From contig JAKSZP010004192.1 of assembly GCA_022478985.1 (NCBI GenBank), positions 1 through 64,000 of the forward strand: 64,000 nucleotides of DNA, written 5' to 3'. The notes under the pieces are model-generated. The model was not told the DNA's origin and did no database searches. It worked only from the letters and a program-made list of their open reading frames with translations. Source of the DNA: Massospora cicadina. Its lineage: Eukaryota > Entomophthoromycota > Entomophthoromycetes > Entomophthorales > Entomophthoraceae. Shown piece by piece: positions 56,806 through 64,000 of this stretch (positions are counted from its first letter, which is position 1; each line of letters starts with the position of its first letter). The translations under genes and the position numbers were made by a program.

Positions 56806-57467
56806 TATACAATGATGACATTGCCCTGATTCAATACCAATTAGTTGGTAGGAAGTGACATGAAATGCTGGCGGAAATCCCAGAGAACCAGGGAATTCCA
56901 CTAAGGATCAGTAATGAGAGGATCATACTGACTGTATCGCAGATAATAGTCAACACAGGGTGACATTGGAGTTTCCTGAGCTGTTGTATGGGGAGGTCAG
57001 AAGCCCCTGGAAGAACTACAGAGTGGAGCCTTAGGTGGCTCCTGGGATATTAATGCCAGGCCATGGAGAAATTAGAGTTCTCCTGGCGAATTTGAGTGAA
57101 AAATCAATGTAGATCAAGAGGAATCAGATCATTGCGTTTATTCATCTGATCCCAACAGATGAATTGAGACAATTACACAATTTTGGGTCTTTCGACAAAA
57201 TGGGATTATCAGCCAGGGTAGCCAAAAGTATCAACCTATTGGTTGATTGGGAGCAGCTTGCTGATATGCCGGAAGGCAGCAGGAGGAGGTGCTCAAACTA
57301 TTTGAGATATATTGGGAAGTGTTCACTCAGGACGACCACAATTTGGGATGCACATGAGATGTAATCCACAAGGTTGACACTGGGGAAAATTTACCAATAA
57401 GGATGAGACCAATCCAAAGATTGAAAGCTGCCAAAGAAGTAGTGGAGGATGAAATCAGCAAACTAGT
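56806..57467 (+). pseudogene. PR-RT linker and start of RT of element C1
   Basis: PGILMPGHGEIRVLLANLSE near 57040-57100 and RNQIIAFIHLIPTDELRQLH near 57119 are the usual post-protease segment. VAKSINLLVDWEQLADMPEG follows in 57164-57364, then a shifted frame with the sequence for TTTIWDAHEM (equivalent to the DDHNLG segment). RT proper would begin next, but C2 is inserted at 57468 after the sequence for VVEDEISKLV. Confidence 0.75.
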
Positions 57468-58204
57468 TGTTGGGATTTTCTCCCATATTCCAGCCTGCTA
57501 GATTACCTGGTGTCACAAGGGGAAAATTCCCTAAGGTGAAGTGAATTGGAAATTGGTTGGTTAAGTTTTGGAGGAACTACGTTTGGGGGATTTTGGAATA
57601 TTCAACTAGTCATATCCATAGTGGATTTATCTGGATAAATACCTAATATCTCATTGGGCGGAGTGGCTGACAAATTAGGGGCATCTGATAGTGATTAACT
57701 ATCAGGTGTACCAATTGGGATCAGTCAGGTTTCATCACCAAATGATTGGGAATGAATAGTGAGTTTTGAGACGAGTGATGCCATCTGCAACTAGTGAATC
57801 GATCAGTTAATGAGTGACTTACCATAATGGGTAATAAGTCCTATTACCTAAGCAGGTTGCTAGCCAATTATGGTTGGTTTGCTTGGATCGAGAGGAAAAT
57901 GTTAGGGACACATTTCTGACTCTTTCTGTCTGAGGTCTCAAGGATGTCCAACAACGGAATCCTAGCAAGGATGGGGAAGACCATCACTGCTGAGAAGAGG
58001 AAGGGTGATTTAATGGCAATGGCTGACATTTCATTGAAGAGGTGTCAACTGAGGTTTAGAAAGCCAAATCCCCTACTATATAATTTTCTAGGATTCACTA
58101 TAATAAAGTACATTGAAAAACACAGACATTGAAATGCCAAGCCTGTTCAGTCAAAAAGGTTTCTGTGTTGATGACCAATAATTAACTTAGAGTAAATTTT
58201 TACA
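57468..58204 (+). repeat. 5' LTR of element C2 (family A, internally deleted)
   Basis: It starts TGTTGGGATTTTCTCCCATA and ends AAATTTTTACA, but is only 737 bp. About 400 bp of the middle/right part present in C1 is missing after the ATAATAAAGTACATTG segment. A C2 gag start follows, so this is a 5' LTR and not a solo LTR. Confidence 0.85.
57682..57708. promoter_or_regulatory. conserved 27-bp palindrome in C2 LTR
   Basis: CATCTGATAGT-GATTA-ACTATCAGGTG; arms pair except for one T-G position. Confidence 0.55.
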
Positions 58205-58448
58205 AGTTCATACTCACTACAGGGGTTGTTGAGTGAAGAATTTATTAGAAATGTTGTATAAAGAAGAAATGTGCAAGTTGTGGACTGAGATCACCAGTGA
58301 ATCAGAATGCCTTAAACTCAGCGGACCATCAGAAGTTTGTGGCCTTGGAAGAGTGAGTCACTAAGGTGGAGGAAGGAGTAGAAAACGTAGCCAACTTTGG
58401 GAATGTGTTACTTGGAAAAGTAAACTCGTTAAAGAAAAAAGAACTAGA
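58205..58448 (+). pseudogene. gag N-terminal part of element C2
   Basis: A decayed primer site (TCATACTCACTACAGGGG) is followed by sequence closely similar to 54709-54930 of C1, including the helical region. It is broken at 58448 by LINE copy 3 and resumes at 63755. Confidence 0.75.
58435..58448. other. target-site duplication of LINE copy 3, 5' side
   Basis: AAAAAAGAACTAGA, repeated exactly at 63755-63768. Confidence 0.85.
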
Positions 58449-58563
58449 GGCTGTTAACAAAATAGGGGAGACTTTTCTTTCTCGTTGCAAACACTTTTGC
58501 AACCTATTAAATTCAAGACTAAATCTAGTTTGATAATCTCATAGAGGGGATTAGTCTGCGCCC

Positions 58564-59981
58564 ATGTCTGGGAGCAGTTGGGCAAGCAAGGCAAGAGGAG
58601 CAGGCGGAAGGCCCGCGGTCTTTAACGTTTGAAAACGCCCTGGAGAATCCGGCGGAATAGAAAAAAATCTAAAAAAACTGGCGGTCACAATTTCCCCGGA
58701 GATACTCACGTGGCAAGCACGATGCAACCAGTACATCAACACGCCACATTCCCAGCCACTTTCGTCGGTGGAATTTGGAGTCTGTGTGTATCTGGACATC
58801 CAAAAAACGGCCCTATGGGAAAAATTTTGTGAAGATGTACACAAAATTTTCTTGACCGCGGTGTACGTTGCACCTCACTCCATGTCACACAGTTGGCTGG
58901 ACCTAGGTTTCAAAAGCAAAATAGCAGCAGATGAGGCTGCAGCAGTGCGCATAGTGGTCGACCTCCCTGAAGGGCAACAGGTCGTCAAAACTAAATGCAC
59001 CAGATGGACAAAATCAAACCAAATTTTCCTCACGTTTGACTTTTTGCCTACTACGGTAAAACGTGACATTTTAGAGCAACACCTGAAAGATGGTCTCGCC
59101 ATATATGGCGAAATACAATCTTTTGAAATGCAACATTTCACGCTGATGCCACACCTGTGCACCGGCAAAGCCATCGCAGTTCTGACCCCAACTAAGGAGA
59201 TCGTGAAGGACCTAACCCAGATCCTGCACTCCACCTTTATTGACATCGCAGGGCACACCACCCACCCATTCCAGGTAACCGTGGACAGCGCGCCCCCCAT
59301 TTGCACCCACTGTGACGCGTTCAGCCATAAGGCGCATGCATGCCCCATCAAAGAGGGTGTCACATTCCAAGAGCACCCCTCGGCGGCCATGGCCAGCGGA
59401 GAGGCGCACTACAAACCAACTGCAAGCACCAAGGAGGCTTTCCCATGGGGAGCACAAGGCTGCTACCTATTGGTAAAGCCCATCTCCCCGCAGGAGCAGA
59501 AGAAGGCCAAGCAGGCCCATAGGACCGCGGCCAAGGAAGCGGCCAAGGCCACCACCACTATCCCACACTCACAACGCCAGGAGGACATGGAGACCTTTGT
59601 AGTGGAAGCAACTTGGGAATCCAACACCCAATTAGATTGGGAGGCCCATGCCGAATGGGCTACTCAATCTGAGGATCCAATGGGAGATTTGATCTCACCC
59701 AATCGCTGCACCCAAGCCCCGGTCAAAACTGACTTGGGACCTATCCCAACCAAAAAATTTTTTTTTTTGCCCCACTCGACAGTGCACTGAACTTATCCGC
59801 ACCACAAAAAATTCGTCCGACGTCAGGAAAACAAAAAGCGAAGGCCAAAGCCAACGCAACTCTTTCCACAAAAATTAACAAAAACCCCGATAGCGTTGCT
59901 GCTAATACCCGCACTGCTTTGAAAGCCCGTGGGGACCTGGAAGAGGCTGGTGGGCCAGGGGGCCCACCCCCTCACACCTAA
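58564..59981 (+). pseudogene. LINE copy 3 ORF1
   Basis: ATG at 58564 (MSGSSWASKARGAGGRPA) is followed by a frameshift near 58620. From 58768 to 59790 a frame of 340 codons covers the RRM-like region (LDIQKTALWEKFCEDVHKIF, AADEAAAVRIVVDLPEG), LPTTVKRDILEQHLKDGLAI and the CCHC knuckle CTHCDAFSHKAHAC. An A/T homopolymer near 59755-59768 is two bases longer than in copy 1 and shifts the frame. The Lys-rich tail then ends GGPGGPPPHT and TAA at 59979-59981. ORF1 proteins of this type coat the element RNA. Confidence 0.88.
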
Positions 59982-59987
59982 GGTGCA

Positions 59988-62900
59988 ATGGGGGAAACCT
60001 TAACTCTAGGGATGCTGAATATCGCCAGACTCAAGGCCTCCCTATCCTGGGCTAGGAAACTGAGTTTTTTACAAAACAATTTACCCGTGGATATCCTGGC
60101 CATCCAGGAGTCCCACTGTCCACGAGGTTCCGAGGAAGCTTGGAAAACAATGCTCCTACCATCCCTATCCTTTTGGTCAAAGCACTGTGGGGTGCTAATT
60201 CAGAAAAACAATTTTTTCAAATTTATTCTTCAGAAACATTCCTAAATGGCCGAGTGCTCATTGTCACCTTCTCATGGGCTGATGTTGTACACAATTGTCA
60301 ACATTTATGCCCCAAATGGTGCACAAGAGCGTTGGGAATTTTTCTCATTGGTCAAATCCCTCCCGCTACCCCCAAATTCTTTCCTAATTGGTGACATGAA
60401 CTGTTGGCTAACCTCACCAACAGACCAGTGGCCGCCCTCACCCCACACCCCACAGGGTCACGTAGAACTACGCGTTCTAAAAGCCACCCTTGGGTTAATG
60501 GATGCGCTGCTGCAACATGCCCCACTGCTCAAAAACATGATGCATCCCCATGTCCACAATGGCCAATTAAGGTCCATGACCCGCATCAACCTTATTCTAG
60601 CACCGGCGAAATTCCAACCCCACATCTCCCACTTCAAAACAATGAAAATGGAATTCTCCAACCACCGACTGGTCTCAATAACATACCACTTACCCGTCAC
60701 AGTTGCAAAGGCTCCACATTGGTGCAAAATCCGCCCCCCAGAGCTTGCGTCACCAGGATTTTCCACATGGGTGGAAGAGGCAACTTTGGCAAAAATGTTT
60801 GTTGCACCATTTTGTGCGGACCCCATTTCCACATGGGCAACTCTCAAAGAAGACACCATCCACCACTATCGCCATCTCTCATCCAGATGCTCATGAGCCA
60901 CATCAGCAGTTATATCGCGCGCTGGTGGAATTGGCCCACTTGGAGTCCAACATTCCAGCCTCAGGATATAGCCCTGCATGGAGCCAGAAGTGGGTGGAGG
61001 CAGCAGCCCACCTCAACGCACTTGAAAGGCAACACAAACATCGGGTTTATGTCCAATACAGGGCCACACGCATCACTAAAGGCGACAAGTGCACCACATA
61101 CTTCTTCAAAAAATTTTTGTACTACGCCAGAGCATGACCTGCACACAGGTGCGAAGATCAGATAATTCTATTGTGGACACACCGGCTGAAGTGGCAATTG
61201 AAACGCAAAGATATTACTCTGAGTTATACTGAGCTGAACCAATTCAGCCAGCCGAAATGGCGGAATTTCTCGACAGAGCTCATATCCGCACCATTTTCTG
61301 ATACCTGGAAATAATGAATTTAATTACTCTGAACGAATTATGGACTACCATTCGCAGTGCGCCAAATCAAAAATGCCCAGGCTCAGATGGCATTCCATAT
61401 GAGTTCTACAAAATATATTTTAAATATATATCACCATTGCTGCTAGCCTCACTCAACCAAAGCCTGTTGGAAACGCGCCTCCTACCAGGAGGACATGAGG
61501 CCTTTACGGTCACACTCTTCAAGAAAGGGGATAGGCTAGACTTAGCCAACTGGTGCCCCATTTCTCTAACAAACACAAACACCAAAATTTTAACAAAAAT
61601 CATGGCTAACCATTTAAGGGACTGTAGTATCTGCCACCATCTCCCCAGAACAATTCGGTTTCATCTCCAGAAGGTCAATTTGGGATAACGTGCACTCTGT
61701 GGCTAATGTGTGTCAGTCCACAGCCTCTGGGGCACTTGTATTCTTGGACCAACAAAAGGCCTATGATAGAGTAAACTGGGAATACCTTAGGGCCTGCCTC
61801 CAACAATTCCGCCTACCTCCCCGCTTCATTAACTGGGTGATGCTGCTCACGGAATCTGCAACAATGGCAGTGCGCGGCCCAGGTTTCCTAACGGAAGTAG
61901 TCCATCCTCAAAGGGGCCTGCGACAAGGGGACCCTCTGAGCCCACTCTTATACAACTTCAGCCTTGACCCACTACTGCGAAATGTGAATGCTCAACTCAC
62001 TGGGGTCCATGTGCCAGGCCAAACCCCGGTCAAGATGATGGCATTTGCAGATGATTGTGTGGTGGGGGTGTCTACTAACAAAGATGCACGCGCGCTTGAA
62101 GCCCTCATCCAGGAATATTCCCGGGTAAGCAACGCGGCACTGAACGCCTCCAAAACCCAAATCATCCTCCTTGGTCGGTTTCAGAACTGCTGGGCCCCAG
62201 CAAGTAGTTCCCAACCTGGCCCATCTGCTCGCCCACGTCCACGCCTTACTAACTCAAAACACACCGCTCCACTGGTGCTCCCCTTTGTGCCATGACCTAC
62301 CATAGGACCAGTACGCCATCTGGGCGTGTGGATGGAGGCAGGTGGATACGCGTCAGCAGTAATGGAGTGCCATATACTGGACAACGTGACGAAGCGAATC
62401 GTCTCTCTCAGAGCCCACCCTACTACCCTCACTGGCAGGGTTGTTCTTGCCAACTCTATGCTCCTATCCAAAGTCTGGAAGAAGCCCACGCCATCCCCTT
62501 CTCCCCAAGCTTCTTCAAATCCCTGTATGCTTTGCTACAAGGTTGGCTTTGGTCAGGCCGCCCTCAACCAGTACGGCTAGAGGTCATGTTTGGCCCTCAT
62601 CATCATGTTGGCATGGGCCTACTTGACTTCAAAGCCCATGCCGCCAAGATCCTGGGCACCTGGATTGCGGCCATCACTGCTCCTACACTCCCATCCCAAC
62701 ACTGGTCCCGCGCGGCCCACTCCAACTTCTCCCGAGCCTTGGGCCTCAACAATCCATCAAACCCCTACTCCCTGATGAAATACCTCGCATCACACACATC
62801 AGCTACAGGTCCTCACGGGACCAAAACCCACTACAAACGAATCCTACTCTCCATGCGAAGTGCAGAGTGGAGAATCTGTCTTAGTGGACATACAACCCGA

Positions 62901-63605
62901 AGAGGCCGCCCCTCTCCTCAGTTCACACAAAGGTACAGGGGCTACCCATCCATGATGGCGTGATCCCCATTCGACCCCAATTCCTATCCAGGGTGGACTA
63001 CCTGGACATGATGGACATCCCTTATTCCACTGAGACCCAAAAAACTATCTGGAAATACGCACACCATCCTCTGTTGCAGCTTCAAGTCCGCTCCCATGTG
63101 TGGCGCTGCCTGAGGCAGGTGTATCGTACAGCTAAGCGCTCTAATGCTTTACACTCATCTTGTGTCGTGTGTGGCCAGTATGGAACGCTGTTTCACCGCC
63201 TGGAGAAGTGCCCCACCTCTAAAAGTAATATGGCGCGAAGTCCAACGTCTGCTAGGCCAGGATCAAACACATCCCTTCAGTCTGTCAAGAGATATGTTTG
63301 CTTCATCAATGGCCTCCCCTCCCACCCTCCCTCCATGCTCTGGTGGTTGCAATCGCCATGTGGACTATCCACACGATTGTCTTGGATGCCATCGCTGGAT
63401 CCATCCCCACCCTCCCTGAAGCTGTCCCAGATTGCAGTCTCATTTGGTGGATCACTTTCAAGCATGGATGTTTGGATATCTCCCACCGCGTCACCGACAG
63501 CTGGTCTCCTCCTGGTTCCCAGTCTGGTTCTTCAAATCAGACCCCTTCCTCCACACGTGCTCAATAGTGGCTACGTCCCCTACACACGTTCCCTCCCCTT
63601 CCATA
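59988..63605 (+). pseudogene. LINE copy 3 ORF2: endonuclease, RT, C-terminal Cys/His module
   Basis: ATG at 59988 lies six bases after the ORF1 stop, in the same frame. The endonuclease has LGMLNIARLK, VDILAIQESHC and FLIGDMNCWLTS, but RIN-LILAP and FSNHRLVS replace RID and FSDH of copy 1, so two catalytic Asp residues are Asn. RT: LANWCPISLTNTNTKILTKI, LDQQKAYDRVNWEYLRACL, GLRQGDPLSPLLYNFSLDPL and FADD near 62045. The C-terminal module has CVVCGQYGTLFHRLEKC near 63165-63215. Frameshifts fall near 60195, 60900, 61130, 61620, 62280, 62500 and 62940. Long overlapping frames at 60404-61165 and 62292-62963 are partly shadows. Confidence 0.88.
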
Positions 63606-63754
63606 AGTGGCGTTCCCGCTGGCAACAAGAGATAGCATCGCTTCTCTGGGGTGCCTCCCCTGGTACTAAGTTTTGTCTCGTCTGAGTCATATTCGGAAGC
63701 GTCCATCCCATGGTTGGCCTTCCCCGCAATAAATTTAAATTTAAAATTGAAAAT

Positions 63755-63768
63755 AAAAAAGAACTAGA
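63755..63768. other. target-site duplication of LINE copy 3, 3' side
   Basis: AAAAAAGAACTAGA, exact match to 58435-58448. Confidence 0.85.
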
Positions 63769-64000
63769 CCTCATTCAAGAGGTCCTATTCCTGAAAATGG
63801 AACGAGAAGCGGATCATGTTCATTTGAGAAAGTTTGGTGTGGACATTGAGAAATTGATGAAAGAAGTAGAGGACTTTAAAGCCCACCAATGTGCATGTGA
63901 GCTGGATATGGCCAGTAATGCTGAAGAGAGAAGTCCTCATATGATACTTGGGAAGATGAATACCCCAAGAAATATGCCGCCTGCCTTTAATTTTATTTTG
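63769..64000 (+). pseudogene. gag of element C2, continuation
   Basis: CCTCATTCAAGAGGTCCTAT and the following sequence continue the C1-like gag (C1 equivalent starts at 54935) to the window edge, including the sequence for the MPPAFNF start of the capsid linker. It runs off the window. Confidence 0.75.

Larger units (their letters stand above)
58449..63754 (+). mobile_element. LINE copy 3, full length (5.31 kb)
   Basis: It is flanked by exact 14-bp duplications inside the C2 gag. The shared 5' end ACTTTTCTTTCTCGTTGC starts at 58471, after 22 extra bases at the junction. The 3' end is CCCCGCAATAAATTTAAATT plus an A-rich tail. It is nearly identical to copy 1, so the two are recent relative to everything else here. 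Confidence 0.93.
53553..64000 (+). mobile_element. Ty3/gypsy retrotransposon C1, interrupted by C2 and continuing past the window
   Basis: It begins with a 1136-bp family A LTR at 53553, followed by primer site, gag, protease and the pre-RT linker up to 57467, where a second family A element (C2) is inserted. The remaining pol and 3' LTR of C1 must lie beyond the window. It interrupts the dUTPase-like region of F just after CATAC, the expected left half of its target duplication. Confidence 0.75.

Noticed and set aside
60404..61165. 253-codon plus-strand frame in LINE copy 3
   Set aside because: It overlaps the endonuclease frame 60246-60896, which carries the conserved motifs. It is a shadow that only becomes genuine ORF2 near its end, if at all.
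1..64000. CRISPR arrays, prophage, bacterial operons
   Set aside because: Spliced adaptin gene, LTR and LINE retroelements and lack of ribosome-binding or operon structure show eukaryotic DNA. No regularly spaced repeat array is present.

Overview
The window is eukaryotic nuclear DNA. A split, GC-rich host gene sits at the left end and about 57 kb of mostly dead, nested retroelements fills the rest. The host gene encodes a beta-adaptin (large subunit of an AP-1/AP-2 type clathrin adaptor) in eight exons. Five of its seven introns are only 30-39 nt long, and several carry a CTAAC-type branch site about 8-10 nt before the 3' splice site. Such tiny introns next to a repeat-bloated, AT-rich, CpG-poor background fit a fungus or other compact-gene microbial eukaryote whose genome was expanded by retrotransposons. 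I cannot name the lineage.

Layout. 1-235: possible divergent gene running off the left edge. 446-2819: beta-adaptin, with a one-base frameshift in exon 2. 2820-7950: intergenic, with a tRNA-like/SINE-like stretch near 5.9 kb and an unrecognised broken reading frame at 6.7-7.5 kb. 7951-9640: orphan relic resembling LINE ORF1, with no ORF2 after it. 10.2-16.6 kb: fragments of several plus-strand Ty3/gypsy elements and LTRs. 16653-30444: minus-strand Ty3/gypsy element A with both LTRs and a GGTAT target duplication, interrupted by element B (18019-23565, identical 1019-bp LTR lengths, CTCAT target duplication). About 30.9-38.5 kb: plus-strand element D (Gag, PR, RT, RNase H, IN, 3' LTR), cut by two solo LTRs, one of which holds a third 700-bp solo LTR. 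38.5-53.55 kb: plus-strand element F, whose LTR region hosts two full-length minus-strand LINEs (copies 1 and 2) and whose body has Gag, protease and a dUTPase-like relic. 53553-64000: plus-strand elements C1 and C2 nested in F, with a third full-length LINE (copy 3) inside the gag of C2.

The Ty3/gypsy elements follow the usual plan (LTR, tRNA primer site, gag with one zinc knuckle, protease, RT, RNase H, integrase with GPY/F-like end, polypurine tract, LTR). Several LTR families share one primer-binding sequence. The LINEs are 5.3 kb, two-ORF elements: ORF1 with a CCHC knuckle, and ORF2 with an endonuclease, an RT (FADD) and a Cys/His C-terminal module. ORF1 and ORF2 lie in the same frame, separated only by the stop codon and a few bases. 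No element looks intact. Many breaks are stops and transitions, so the region is a retrotransposon graveyard beside one conserved gene; some single-base breaks in homopolymers may be sequencing errors.
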